This document shows positions 37,613 through 48,315 of a stretch of 64,000 nucleotides of DNA, one piece after another; positions within the stretch are counted from its first letter, which is position 1; each line of letters opens with the position of its first letter. The notes below the pieces were generated by a model, which saw nothing but the letters and a program-made list of their open reading frames with translations, made no database searches and was not told the DNA's origin. The stretch is from Peribacillus loiseleuriae (GTDB taxonomy: Bacteria > Bacillota > Bacilli > Bacillales > DSM-1321). Position numbers and translations under genes: made by a program. Location: the NCBI RefSeq assembly GCF_001183985.1, contig NZ_LFZW01000001.1, positions 4,985,828-5,049,827 of the forward strand, in the 5' to 3' direction.

Positions 37613-38071
37613 TCAATCCCCTTCTAAAGTACCTGTTAATTTCCTTCGTTTGATAAATTTTTGGTGTAACTGATTGATCACTTCTGAGAACAGTAAGCCC
37701 ATCGCAATAGCTCCTGAAAGCATGATAACCTTGGCTGCAAGTTGAATCGCGATGTTATAATCATTTTCAACAAAATGACGCATGGCGTCATACGATAACC
37801 CGCCTGGAACAAGCGGAATAATCCCTGCCACACTAAATATAATAACCGGCATTTTGTACAACTTTGCAAAGAACTGACTGATAATAGCCACAATTAATGA
37901 GGCCACGAGTGTAGCCATAATGCTACTAACATCCCTGGAATAAAGCATATAATAGACAAACCACCCCGCCATTCCAATGAAGCCGCATTTCACTAAAGAT
38001 CCCTTTGGAGCGTTAAAAATAACCCCAAATGCTGCTGACGCAATAAAACTCGTAATAAGCTGTGTAATCAT
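37613..38071 (-). CDS. Threonine/serine exporter family, small subunit (YjjB-like)
   Basis: A 152-aa membrane protein with four to five helices (about 3-20, 28-46, 50-68, 76-94, 108-128) and the family's VAGIIPLVPGGLSYDAMRHF. It matches the C-terminal half of ThrE-type exporters; the other half is the 251-aa protein encoded just upstream. In E. coli the YjjP/YjjB pair has been linked to succinate export, so the exported acid is uncertain. Start behind GGGAGACGTAA. Confidence 0.85.
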   Translation of the reverse strand: MITQLITSFIASAAFGVIFNAPKGSLVKCGFIGMAGWFVYYMLYSRDVSSIMATLVASLIVAIISQFFAKLYKMPVIIFSVAGIIPLVPGGLSYDAMRHFVENDYNIAIQLAAKVIMLSGAIAMGLLFSEVINQLHQKFIKRRKLTGTLEGD

Positions 38072-38099
38072 TTACGTCTCCCTCGTAGTATTAGTGCGT

Positions 38100-38165
38100 G
38101 TTCAAAAAGGAGGATAAAAAGAGCCTCGAAGCAATTCGCAAGTTTTTTTACCGGAGTTTTTGAAC
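38100..38165. repeat. Foldback repeat between the two exporter-half genes
   Basis: GTTCAAAAAGGAGG at the left pairs imperfectly with CCGGAGTTTTTGAAC at the right, around CCTCGAAGCAATTCGCAAG. It lies within the yjjP-yjjB-like operon. It is different from the GGGTCTGACC family but also resembles a dispersed foldback sequence. Confidence 0.55.
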
Positions 38166-38174
38166 CAACCTCTA

Positions 38175-38930
38175 TTACAAAAATATTAAGGCAACCGCAA
38201 TCCCTGACCCGATTGCTGACGCTGTCAAAAACGCTTCCGCTCCTTTAGCAATTCCCGATACTAGATGGCCGGTAATTAAATCTCTCACTGCATTTGTAAT
38301 GAGGAGACCAGGTACAAGCGGCATAACTGCTCCAATAATAATTTTATCTACATATGTACCCAAGTTATAGGAAACGGCGATAAACGCAAAGGTTCCAATG
38401 ATTAAAGATGCAATAAATTCAGCAAAAAATTTAATCTCTAGCAGTTTGTGCAGATAAACAAGAGCTGAAAAGCCAAGACCTCCAGCAAAGCATGCTACCA
38501 AGAAGTCCGTCCACAGCCCCTGATACATAATCATAAAGCAGCCGCTTGCAATAAACGCAGCAAAGATCTGAAGCCATTTCGGATAAGCAAGATTTGAAAC
38601 CTCTATTTCCTTTAACTTTACCAACGCTTCTTTCGCTGTTAGTTCACCGCTACTTATTTGCCGGGAAATACTATTTACATTCGTTACTTTACGCAGATCT
38701 GTGGAGCGTTCTGAAATCCGAATCAACTTTGTCGGATCGTTTCCATCCATTGAAAAAATAATGCCCGTGGGTGTCACAAATGAATGAGACGAGCGGATTC
38801 CGTATGAAGCAGCAATTCGAGTCATCGTATCTTCAACCCGATACGTTTCTGCACCGCTACTGAGCATAATCTTCCCTGCCAATAAACAGACCTCAATAAT
38901 CTCGTAAGTGGTCGTTGTCCTTATTTCCAT
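38175..38930 (-). CDS. Threonine/serine exporter family, large subunit (YjjP/ThrE N-terminal type)
   Basis: A 251-aa protein with an N-terminal cytosolic domain (LAGKIMLSSGAETYRVEDTMTRIA, the family signature, and THSFVTPTGI-like SHSFVTPTGIIFS), then five transmembrane helices and VMPLVPGLLITNAVRDLITGH. With the small subunit encoded 103 bases downstream it should form one exporter. A foldback repeat lies between the two genes. The ribosome site is weak (AGAGATGTAG). Confidence 0.87.
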   Translation of the reverse strand: MEIRTTTTYEIIEVCLLAGKIMLSSGAETYRVEDTMTRIAASYGIRSSHSFVTPTGIIFSMDGNDPTKLIRISERSTDLRKVTNVNSISRQISSGELTAKEALVKLKEIEVSNLAYPKWLQIFAAFIASGCFMIMYQGLWTDFLVACFAGGLGFSALVYLHKLLEIKFFAEFIASLIIGTFAFIAVSYNLGTYVDKIIIGAVMPLVPGLLITNAVRDLITGHLVSGIAKGAEAFLTASAIGSGIAVALIFL

Positions 38931-38991
38931 CTACATCTCTCCAAAACCTAGTTTCCTTTATAGTATCGTTATTTTCATGAAAATCAAATGG

Positions 38992-39195
38992 CTAGATCGT
39001 AGAAAACAAAAGAATCATACTTAAGCCTGTAGTAAAGGGAACAACAGCAGCAGTACCAGATATTCCCTGAGTAAAAGGCGAAATCGCCTTCCATCCCTCT
39101 GCACCTAATTCATTTAATACTACATCATTTTCCAAATTGGTTTTAAAAAAGCCTCTGCTTTCAAGTTTACTTGTTTTGTATTCATATTTAATCAT
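38992..39195 (-). CDS. Small DUF4177-like protein
   Basis: 67 aa: KYEYKTSKLESRGFF and LNELGAEGWKAISPF follow the DUF4177 pattern (Y-E-Y-K-x-x-K and N-E-x-G-x-E-G-W). The last ~20 residues (VVPFTTGLSMILLFSTI) are hydrophobic and unlike the usual YxFxR end, so the C-terminus may be altered. Start at the ATG behind GGTGGAAAA. Function unknown. Confidence 0.6.
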   Translation of the reverse strand: MIKYEYKTSKLESRGFFKTNLENDVVLNELGAEGWKAISPFTQGISGTAAVVPFTTGLSMILLFSTI

Positions 39196-39300
39196 TTTTC
39201 CACCATCTACCTTTATTACGATAATTCCAGTAAAAGAATTCATAAATAGATGCATTCGACGTAAAAAAGCATGATAGGATAATCATGCTCTTTGTATCAG

Positions 39301-40104
39301 CTATTCTGTTTGTATAAATCGATCAACTACCTCGTTAAACCTTTCTGTTTCTTCTAAAAATGGACAGTGACAGCTGTTTTCAAATATTTCAAGTTGTGAA
39401 CCTGATATATTTTCCTTCAGATGTTCACCAGCTGCAACAGGAATAACTTTTTCTTCTCGGCCAAAGCAAAGCAGTGTAGGTACGGTGATACTTGGCAAAA
39501 AACCCCGGTAATCGACAATCGACTGATCAAATAAAATGGCACTCGCAATAGATTCAGGCATTTTTGTTACCTCTTCAAGCATCCAGGCTACCTCATCTGG
39601 TTTCAATTCATCTTTAAACATAGAAGTTAGGAACCCTGTCAAAAACTCTGAACGATTCGTCTGGATTTCCGTCATAAAGGCACTTAATGTCGCAATATCG
39701 AAGGCTCCAATGTCAAAGTCAGGCCATTTAAAATCCGAAGCTAGCTCATCTACTATGATGGTTGAATGAATATTTTCTGACCCAAACTGCCTTATATAAT
39801 CCCATACGACGAAAGCACCCATCGACCAGCCAACGAGCACAACATCCTTTAAATCCAATTTTTCAATACATGCATGCAAATCCTTGGCATACGTCGCTAC
39901 TGTATTTCCATGGTGAACATGTGAAGAACGTCCATGGCTTCGAAAGTCTAGAAGGATAGAGCGATAATTCTCTGCAAAATAAGACAGCTGCTTTTCAAAA
40001 AAGCGGCTGCTCATCCATACACCATGCAGGAAAATTACCGGTCTTCCAGTCCCTTTTTCTTCATAATAGATGTCAATCCCTTGCTCAACCGTTACATAAG
40101 CCAT
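39301..40104 (-). CDS. Alpha/beta-fold hydrolase
   Basis: A 267-aa serine hydrolase: oxyanion-hole VIFLHGVWMSS, nucleophile elbow GWSMG with the catalytic Ser near residue 95, an acid in LLCFGREEKVIP and His in ENSCHCPFLEE. The class covers esterases, haloperoxidase-like and lactonase enzymes; the substrate is unknown. The ATG used lies 6 bases behind GGGAGGG. The longer frame of 43 extra codons runs through a repeat-like sequence (40132-40181) and is not coding. Confidence 0.85.
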   Translation of the reverse strand: MAYVTVEQGIDIYYEEKGTGRPVIFLHGVWMSSRFFEKQLSYFAENYRSILLDFRSHGRSSHVHHGNTVATYAKDLHACIEKLDLKDVVLVGWSMGAFVVWDYIRQFGSENIHSTIIVDELASDFKWPDFDIGAFDIATLSAFMTEIQTNRSEFLTGFLTSMFKDELKPDEVAWMLEEVTKMPESIASAILFDQSIVDYRGFLPSITVPTLLCFGREEKVIPVAAGEHLKENISGSQLEIFENSCHCPFLEETERFNEVVDRFIQTE

Positions 40105-40131
40105 CAAAACCCTCCCATTCTGTGGAAAAGG

Positions 40132-40181
40132 GGTGGGGCTTCGCAAAATCAGCTCCGCACCGCCACCTTCATTAGGTGATA
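40132..40181 (-). repeat. Shortened copy of the amylase-flanking repeat, directly 5' of the hydrolase gene
   Basis: On the minus strand ATCACCTAATGAAGG, GGTGGCGGTGCGGAGC and TGCGAAGCCCCACCCC follow each other. The copies at 48102 and 49812 have TCACC(C/T)AAT, GGTGGCGGTGCGAAGC and CGCGAAGCCCCGCCCC in the same order with about 65 bases more between the last two. It ends about 27 bases upstream of the start codon, in sense orientation. Confidence 0.7.
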
Positions 40182-40366
40182 CAATCTGAGAATCTGAACC
40201 TTTTTCATCGTTAAGTTGAGAGCAGACGCTCATGGATATTTTTTATTAATAAATTGGACAGAGCTTACTACAGTCCTTCAAAAAATTGACTGCAAAACTG
40301 TATTTTACATATAATAATAAACTCTATGTATCTATATCATTTTTCATGAAAGAAGGATTAGATGTT

Positions 40367-41632
40367 TTGAAAAAATTTTTATCCAATTATAAATCATCAC
40401 TTACGTTACTTATCGCAATTATCATTGGTGGTATTGCTGGAGTTGTATTCGGAACAAAGACATCTGTTATACAACCATTAGGTGACTTGTTTCTTAACCT
40501 CATGTTCATGATGATTGTCCCTCTCGTATTCTTTAGCATAGCTGCCATCGCGAATATGGGCGGTATGCAACGCCTTGGTAGGATTATGGGGAGTATTGTC
40601 ATTGTCTTCCTTGGGACTGCAATTATTTCTGCTCTTCTTGCTTTTATAGGAACAAGTATTGTCAATCCATTAGAGGGCACTGATACTTCTGCTATTAAAA
40701 GTTTAATGGAGCAAGCGGAAAAACCAGAAACTTCATTAGAAAATATCTCCGTGCTCGGGCAGCTTGTAAATACCTTTACCGTTTCCGATTTTTCTTTATT
40801 GTTATCGCGAAGCAATATGCTTCAACTAATTGTTTTCTCTGTTCTTTTCGGCCTTGCTACAGCATTAGCTGGTGAAGTGGCCAAGCCAGTCGCTGCATTT
40901 CTAACGGGCGAAACAGCGGTTATGATGAAAATGGTCAAAATGGTGATGTATTATGCTCCCATTGGCCTTGGCGCTTATTTTGCCGCGGTGATTGGTCAAC
41001 TCGGACCACATATTCTTGAAGGATATGCCAGAGGATTTGTTCTTTATCTCTTATTAACCCTCGTGTACTACTTCGGATTCTTCACTTTATATGCTTATCT
41101 TGCAGGACGTAGTGAAGGTGTTAAGATTTTCTGGAAAAATGCATTTACACCATCCATCACAGCGATCGCTACCTGTTCAAGTGCTGCCAGTATTCCGGCG
41201 AATCTCGAATCTACTCGTAAGATGGGCGTACCAAAGGATATCGCTGAAACGGTGATCCCACTTGGTGCAAACATGCACAAGGACGGCTCGGTATTTGGTG
41301 GTGTATTGAAAATCGTCTTCTTATTTACTTTGTTTGGCAAAGACGTGACAAGCCCGTCAAACATCTTAAGTATTATTGCAGTCTCTTTCTTAGTCGGAGC
41401 AGTAATGGGTGCAATTCCTGGAGGTGGCATGATTGGCGAAATGTTGATTCTTAGCATTTTTGGCTTTCCACCAAGCGTTCTGCCGATTATCGCTGTAATT
41501 AGTACGATTATTGATGCTCCAGCGACCCTGTTAAACTCTACGGGAAATACAGTATGTGCCATGATGGTCACACGACTCGTTGAAGGGGAAAATTGGTTGA
41601 AGAGGTCTATTTCTAGAAGTGAAATCGTATAA
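40367..41632 (+). CDS. Dicarboxylate/amino acid:cation symporter (DAACS family, GltP-like)
   Basis: A 421-aa transporter with the DAACS landmarks: eight or so helices, FLNLMFMMIVPLVFFSIAAI, the serine-rich hairpin TAIATCSSAASIPANL, GANMHKDGSVFGGVLKI and a PGGGMIGEM / DAPATLLNSTGNTVCAMMV end. It couples Na+ or H+ to uptake of glutamate, aspartate or a C4-dicarboxylate; the exact substrate is open. The TTG at 40367 has AGAAGGA 9 bases upstream; the earlier ATG at 40346 has no ribosome site. Closed by a full palindromic element. Confidence 0.88.
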   Translation: MKKFLSNYKSSLTLLIAIIIGGIAGVVFGTKTSVIQPLGDLFLNLMFMMIVPLVFFSIAAIANMGGMQRLGRIMGSIVIVFLGTAIISALLAFIGTSIVNPLEGTDTSAIKSLMEQAEKPETSLENISVLGQLVNTFTVSDFSLLLSRSNMLQLIVFSVLFGLATALAGEVAKPVAAFLTGETAVMMKMVKMVMYYAPIGLGAYFAAVIGQLGPHILEGYARGFVLYLLLTLVYYFGFFTLYAYLAGRSEGVKIFWKNAFTPSITAIATCSSAASIPANLESTRKMGVPKDIAETVIPLGANMHKDGSVFGGVLKIVFLFTLFGKDVTSPSNILSIIAVSFLVGAVMGAIPGGGMIGEMLILSIFGFPPSVLPIIAVISTIIDAPATLLNSTGNTVCAMMVTRLVEGENWLKRSISRSEIV

Positions 41633-41703
41633 CTTTATAGAGATCAGATTATTGAGGTGTCTGGCTTTTTCTCGCTAAAGTGACAAATTGTTTCACGTGA
41701 AAC

Positions 41704-41818
41704 GGGGTTGTCCTGAAAGGGTCTGGCCTCACACTATATACACCGTTTATTGTTTCATTTACTCGTATTATAAACGATATAATATAGGAGTCTAACCCTT
41801 TCGTTATCGGACAGCACC
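41704..41818 (+). repeat. Full-length palindromic repeat element behind the symporter gene
   Basis: GGGTTGTCCTGAAAGGGTCTGGCC, CACACTATATACACCGTTTATTG, TTATAAACGATATAATATAGG, TCTAACCCTTTCG, GGACAGCACC. The CCGTTTAT...ATAAACG pair is nearly identical to that of the 23570 copy. It begins 71 bases after the symporter stop and, being palindromic, also lies 10 bases from the end of the convergent methyltransferase gene. Confidence 0.87.
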
Positions 41819-41828
41819 ATTTTAGTTA

Positions 41829-43013
41829 TCACTTCAGCTTTCTAATGAAAACAACCTTTAAATAATTTCCTTCTTTGAATTCCTCAATCGTTTTAAAATC
41901 ATCCGGTAACGAAAATTGTTTTTCTATTTTATAGTTAAAACCACTTTCTTTAAATGCTGCATCAATGAAACCTTTGAATTTTTTCATATCAAAAGTGCTA
42001 CTGTTGGTAGAGGCTACTATAACTCCATCATCCTCTGTGATTGCGATTGTATCCTTTAATAGATTCTTGTAATCCTTGGCTGCACTAAAAGTAAATTTCT
42101 TTGATTTAGCAAAGCTTGGTGGGTCGAGGATCACCATATCAAACGTTAGGTTCTTCTTGATTGCATATTTAAAATAATTGAACACATCCATTACAACAAT
42201 ATTCTGCTCGATGGGATCAATACTGTTCACACTAAATTGCTCGCTCGTTTTTGGCAGGCTGCGATTGGCAAGGTCAACACTTGTTGTTTTAATCGCTCCA
42301 CCCAGTGCTGCAAAAACAGAGAAAGCTCCTGTATAAGAAAACATATTCAGCACCGTTTTCCCTTTTGCATATGTATCACGAATGGTTTTTCTGATTTCTC
42401 GTTGATCAAGGAATACACCAACCATAGCTCCATCATTTAAATACACAGCAAAATTCACAGCATTTTCTTTGACTATCAGTGGAAATTCAGGCGCTTCTCC
42501 CATGACGAAATCATCTTCATCCATATACTGCCCCTTTGTATCGAAGCGTTTCTTCTGATACACTGATTTAACCACCACACTATTAAGCAAAGCTTTCAGC
42601 ACAAGCTCTTTAAATGAGTAAATTCCCGCACTATACCAACTCAACACAAAATGACCATCATAATAGTCAATAATTAGGCCACCAATTCCATCTCCTTCGC
42701 CATTAAAGATACGAAAAGCTGTCGTATCAGGGTCTTCAAAAAACGGTTTTCTTAACGCAATCGCCTTTTGCAGCTTTTTATCAAAAAAAGACTGGTTCAC
42801 TTCTTCCGACTCGCTATGCGTAAGAATCCAGCCAATTCCTTTGTTTTGAATGCCATAATACCCTTTACCTAGAAATTTCCCTTTCTCATCTGTTACTCTG
42901 ATGATCTTTCCCTCTTCCTGAAGATCTTGGCTGTTTATCACAGCATCTTTTTCAATTAACGGATATCCCTTAGCCATCTTATTGATGAAGTTGTTTTTTA
43001 TTTTTATATTCAT
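41829..43013 (-). CDS. RlmI/RlmK-like 23S rRNA cytosine methyltransferase (PUA + SAM domain)
   Basis: A 394-aa protein with an N-terminal PUA-like domain (AKGYPLIEKDAVI, GKFLGKGYYG), a central EEHUB-like region (RIFNGEGDGIGGLIIDYY), and a C-terminal Rossmann methyltransferase: LNMFSYTGAFSVFAALGGA (motif I) and VILDPPSFAKSKK (DPP catalytic motif). This is the architecture of RlmI-type m5C rRNA methyltransferases; the target base is inferred. Start at the ATG 9 bases behind AAAGG rather than the ATG within that site. Confidence 0.88.
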   Translation of the reverse strand: MNIKIKNNFINKMAKGYPLIEKDAVINSQDLQEEGKIIRVTDEKGKFLGKGYYGIQNKGIGWILTHSESEEVNQSFFDKKLQKAIALRKPFFEDPDTTAFRIFNGEGDGIGGLIIDYYDGHFVLSWYSAGIYSFKELVLKALLNSVVVKSVYQKKRFDTKGQYMDEDDFVMGEAPEFPLIVKENAVNFAVYLNDGAMVGVFLDQREIRKTIRDTYAKGKTVLNMFSYTGAFSVFAALGGAIKTTSVDLANRSLPKTSEQFSVNSIDPIEQNIVVMDVFNYFKYAIKKNLTFDMVILDPPSFAKSKKFTFSAAKDYKNLLKDTIAITEDDGVIVASTNSSTFDMKKFKGFIDAAFKESGFNYKIEKQFSLPDDFKTIEEFKEGNYLKVVFIRKLK

Positions 43014-44720
<1,707 letters not shown>

Positions 44721-44740
44721 TACGAAACCATTTATGTTAC

Positions 44741-44779
44741 AAAGAGGGTGTCCCATTATGAAATGGTGACACCCTCTTT
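44741..44779 (+). terminator. Terminator of gdhA with repeat-family arms
   Basis: AAAGAGGGTGTC pairs with GACACCCTCTTT around CCATTATGAAATGG, followed by CTTTATTT. The GGGTGTC/GACACCC arms are those of the dispersed palindromic family without the inner part, so it may be a minimal derivative. It begins 20 bases after the gdhA stop. Confidence 0.88.
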
Positions 44780-44914
44780 CTTTATTTGAAGCCCAACCTG
44801 TTTAAAAAGGTTCATATAGTTTTTGGGTTAAAAATAGCAAAACTAGATTGATAACAATAAAAGAAGCGAATCGATTCATTTATTCATGTCAAAATGAAGT
44901 TGAGATCAATAATA

Positions 44915-45025
44915 TGACGAAAAGGTCAGTCCCCACATCCACTATATTACGTTTAAGGCGTGAACATGACACAATAAACGGTGTTATAGAGCGTGAGGTC
45001 TAACTCTTTTGGGTCCACCTCTTCT
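44915..45025 (-). repeat. Full-length palindromic repeat element behind the sensor kinase gene
   Basis: In kinase sense: AGAGGTGGACCCAAAAGAGTTAGACC, TCACGCTCTATAACACCGTTTATTG, CGCCTTAAACGTAATATAGTGG and ATGTGGGGACTGACCTTTTCG. It starts about 8 bases after the kinase stop. The outer right arm is eroded. Confidence 0.82.
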
Positions 45026-45032
45026 ATTTGAC

Positions 45033-47276
45033 TTACATCGTATTTATTTTCACGGTAACCTTAAATAAATCTCCATCAATTTCAAGTTCCAAATCACCGC
45101 CATGCATATCCATAATAGACTTGGCAATGGCAAGCCCAAGTCCTGAACCCTCTGTATGACGTGACGTATCTCCTCGTTTAAATCGTTCAAACATTTCATC
45201 GACACTGTCACCGAGCTCATACTTTGTCACATTTTTGAACGTGATCACGGCTTGATTGTTCATTTTTTCAACGGATATATAGACCCTTGTTTGTTCCATC
45301 GAATACTTTAGAATATTGCCAATCAGATTATCAAATACCCGCCATATCTTCTGCCCATCAACAATGGCATACACAGGATGATCTGGACAATTGATACGGA
45401 ATTGTAGCGTTGATTTCTTTATGGCTTCATCATGTTCGGCAAGTGCTTGCTGAAGAAGCTGGACGATATCCGCCTGTCCCTTGTTAAGATTAATACTTCC
45501 ACTTGCCATTTTTGAAGCTTCGAAAAGATCTTCAATTAATACTTGCAATCTCTTGGATTTGCGATTGACGATTTCAATATAAGCATTCTGGTCTTCGTCT
45601 GTTAGATTTGGATTCTTCAACAACTCAGAATAAGTAATGATAGACGTAAGCGGTGTACGTAAATCATGACTGACATTTGTAATTAACTCTGTCTTTAATC
45701 GTTCACTTTTGGCCTGTTCAGACTTTGAAGATTTAACACCTTGTTTCATACTATTAATATCTCGAGCTAAGCCAGCTAGCACCGATTTCCCCTTCACCTC
45801 TATATCACCGTTCATATTTCCATTTACGAGCTCATTCGCATGCTTAATGATCCTATTAAAATAACCGGTGCGATTGAATATATACAATACGGTCGGCAGC
45901 CCTATAAATAGTAACCCTAGGACATAACCGATAATAAGTGAAGGTTCCCAAACTACAGCAGAAAAGGCGAAACCACAAGTGTAAATAACGAATAGTATAA
46001 TTGTGATCCGGACGCCCACACTTGTATAAAGAAACGACTGCTGCAATGTTTGAAACAAACGGGCTAATACGGATCGCTCCCCTTCAACTCTTAGATGATC
46101 ACTGCCTTTTTTATAAACATTGATTAATTCGACTGCTTGGAACGTGACTAACATCATTATCATTATTGTAAGGAAAAAAAGTCCAATTACATCAATAACC
46201 CAATCTACCACATTACCATACCCAGAAATACCCACATTACCATAGCTACCAGGTTCCAGATTGAAGGCCAAAGTTGGTACAGCCAACGCCAGCGTAATTC
46301 CGAAAATAACCACCCTGATATCGATTGGAAACCGCTCGTAATAAGTAATCCACTTAACTTCAGCCATCCGCTGAAAGGGCCTTATTTTTCTATAAAAATA
46401 CAAGCATAAAAAGATGGCCAAAACAGTAAGTCCAAGAATTGTATAAAAGTAAACTTTATCTGTTTGATAATTTTTGTAATCCAGAATGACTGGATTGCTC
46501 GCTGGAGCAGATTTTGAAACGCCTATTTTTCCCTCAAACCGATTATTTGCTCCGATTCCTGGGATGCCAGATAAAGATTCTAATGCTGAGTCATTACTTC
46601 CTGGTTGTAGATAGCCATATTTACCGGAAGGAAATGTCCGCACATACCACATACTTTTATTCGTAAAAATTTCATCAAGATGGTCCTTTTCATTCATATT
46701 CACATTAGTGAACACTTTACCCGTTGATGTGTCTTTTAGATAATATTTAAACACCTCTTTATAATCGTTCAATTCATTGCGATAGTTAAGTTCACGTTCT
46801 TGAAAATAACGATCGACCTGTTGCTCCTTTTCTTTGCGAATCTTAGCTTCTACATACTCATCACTATTAAAGTTTTTCGTTATGTCTGCTATTTTTCTAT
46901 CACGTTCTTTCGTGTAGGCTTCGACTGATTCCTTATTTCCAGCTAGATTCGCGTCCGAAATGCGACTCTCGTATTGATCTTTTATATTTTGAAGCTGTTC
47001 AGATAGTCCGCCATATCGATAACGATGTTCTTCAATTTCCTCAGATGTAACAACCAGTTTTTTTTTCACATCTTCTACTGTTACGCCATTTAATTCTAGC
47101 AAATTAATAGTATCCACAAACTGACTAAAATGATTTTCAAAGAAGTCTGTTTCATAGTAATCCTTGTTCAAATATCGGTTGCTATAATCGCCAATAAAAA
47201 AGACTCCTTTTAAACCAAATGCAAATAAAACCAACCAAATAACGAATAGATAATTACTTTTCCATTTTATACCCAA
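45033..47276 (-). CDS. Large sensor histidine kinase with long extracytoplasmic coiled-coil domain
   Basis: A 747-aa kinase. One N-terminal transmembrane helix (about 9-28) is followed by some 245 extracytoplasmic residues including a heptad-like, E/K/R-rich stretch (about 75-170); then come roughly six membrane segments (278-460), a HAMP-like linker, HisKA (TNVSHDLRTPLTSIITYSELL, phosphorylated His) and an HATPase domain ending GSGLGLAIAKSIMDMHGG. It acts with the regulator encoded directly upstream, which it overlaps by 23 bases. TTG start with AAAGGTGG 9 bases upstream. The signal is unknown. Confidence 0.88.
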   Translation of the reverse strand: MGIKWKSNYLFVIWLVLFAFGLKGVFFIGDYSNRYLNKDYYETDFFENHFSQFVDTINLLELNGVTVEDVKKKLVVTSEEIEEHRYRYGGLSEQLQNIKDQYESRISDANLAGNKESVEAYTKERDRKIADITKNFNSDEYVEAKIRKEKEQQVDRYFQERELNYRNELNDYKEVFKYYLKDTSTGKVFTNVNMNEKDHLDEIFTNKSMWYVRTFPSGKYGYLQPGSNDSALESLSGIPGIGANNRFEGKIGVSKSAPASNPVILDYKNYQTDKVYFYTILGLTVLAIFLCLYFYRKIRPFQRMAEVKWITYYERFPIDIRVVIFGITLALAVPTLAFNLEPGSYGNVGISGYGNVVDWVIDVIGLFFLTIMIMMLVTFQAVELINVYKKGSDHLRVEGERSVLARLFQTLQQSFLYTSVGVRITIILFVIYTCGFAFSAVVWEPSLIIGYVLGLLFIGLPTVLYIFNRTGYFNRIIKHANELVNGNMNGDIEVKGKSVLAGLARDINSMKQGVKSSKSEQAKSERLKTELITNVSHDLRTPLTSIITYSELLKNPNLTDEDQNAYIEIVNRKSKRLQVLIEDLFEASKMASGSINLNKGQADIVQLLQQALAEHDEAIKKSTLQFRINCPDHPVYAIVDGQKIWRVFDNLIGNILKYSMEQTRVYISVEKMNNQAVITFKNVTKYELGDSVDEMFERFKRGDTSRHTEGSGLGLAIAKSIMDMHGGDLELEIDGDLFKVTVKINTM

Positions 47277-47949
47277 TTCCCCATACCACCTTTAGATACC
47301 TTGGATTTTTCGGATCAATTTCAATTTTTTCACGGATCTTTCGAATATGTACGGCAACTGTATTTTCTGCATTATAGCCCGGCTCTTTCCAAACACGTTC
47401 ATAAATGTCTTGAATCGAAAAAACTCGACCGGGATGATTCATCAGAAGCTCGACGATTCTATATTCAATCGGAGTCAACTTTACTGCCTCTCCATTGACC
47501 TCAACTACCTTGGCTTCCGGGTCCAGGGTCAGTCCATTTAAATCGATTATCTTGTTAGAGTCTTCATACGTCCCAAGCGTCACGTACCTACGCAGCTGCG
47601 ATTTAACGCGAGCTATCAACTCAAGCGGATTAAAGGGCTTTGTGACATAATCATCTGCACCAACCTGGAGCCCCAATACTTTATCTGTATCTTCGCTTTT
47701 CGCACTTAAAATAATAATCGGGATATTCTTTTGTTCACGAATTTTGAAGGTTGTCGCAATCCCATCCATTCTTGGCATCATCACATCTAGGATAATAAGA
47801 TGAATCGGATGCTCATCCAGCTTTTCGATTGCCTCGATGCCATCACCAGCTTGGATGACTTTAATGCCTTCGTATTTCAAATATATTTCGATTGCATCGC
47901 GAATTTCTTTTTCATCATCTACCACCAACACAGAAAATGATTTTGTCAT
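47254..47949 (-). CDS. OmpR/PhoB-family response regulator
   Basis: A 231-aa regulator. The receiver shows VLVVDDEKEIRD, LIILDVMMPRMDG with the phospho-acceptor Asp, IILSAKSEDTDK and the Lys of YVTKPFNPLE. The C-terminal winged helix has LTPIEYRIVELLMNHPGRVFSIQDIYERVW and NTVAVHIRKIREKIE. It is paired with the large kinase downstream. The ATG at 47949 is 10 bases behind GGGAG; the GTG at 47958 is too close to it. Overall closest to the VanR/YycF-like group. Confidence 0.93.
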   Translation of the reverse strand: MTKSFSVLVVDDEKEIRDAIEIYLKYEGIKVIQAGDGIEAIEKLDEHPIHLIILDVMMPRMDGIATTFKIREQKNIPIIILSAKSEDTDKVLGLQVGADDYVTKPFNPLELIARVKSQLRRYVTLGTYEDSNKIIDLNGLTLDPEAKVVEVNGEAVKLTPIEYRIVELLMNHPGRVFSIQDIYERVWKEPGYNAENTVAVHIRKIREKIEIDPKNPRYLKVVWGIGYKMEK

Positions 47950-48101
47950 TTTTTCCACACTCCCTTCTTTACTATATCAGAGTTAGTTTGAATTAATTTA
48001 CATTCTAAAGGGTAAATCTTAACATTTACTAACTAGAATTCTTAAGAATTTCTTAAGGTTTTAAAGCGGCGCTAACTAGGGTACAATTTGAGGTAACTTG
48101 G

Positions 48102-48273
48102 TTCATACAAAACCTATATGGCGTTAAGACGCCACTATCTACCATGAAGTAGAACGCAACACTCACCCAATCACAATGGTGGCGGTGCGAAGCCGGATTG
48201 AAAGGTAGCTCAATAAAAGAAGTATACCCACTAAGTAGATTGGCTATATTCGTAAATCGCGAAGCCCCGCCCC
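48102..48273 (+). repeat. Direct repeat, copy 1, in the amylase leader
   Basis: 172 bases from TTCATACAAAACCTATATGG to GCGAAGCCCCGCCCC. It aligns along its whole length with 49812-49998 and ends 43 bases before the amylase start codon. GCCACTAT near 48131 can pair with ATGGTGGC near 48176-48183, with one wobble pair; GGCGT-TAAG-ACGCC forms a small hairpin at 48120-48133. Confidence 0.85.
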
Positions 48274-48315
48274 ATGTGCTTAATACAAAAAGAAGTGTCG
48301 AGACGGGGGATAATC

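Noticed and set aside
40105..40233. N-terminal extension of the alpha/beta hydrolase by 43 residues
   Set aside because: The upstream codons run through the repeat-like sequence, the extension has no family match, and a strong ribosome site precedes the internal ATG.
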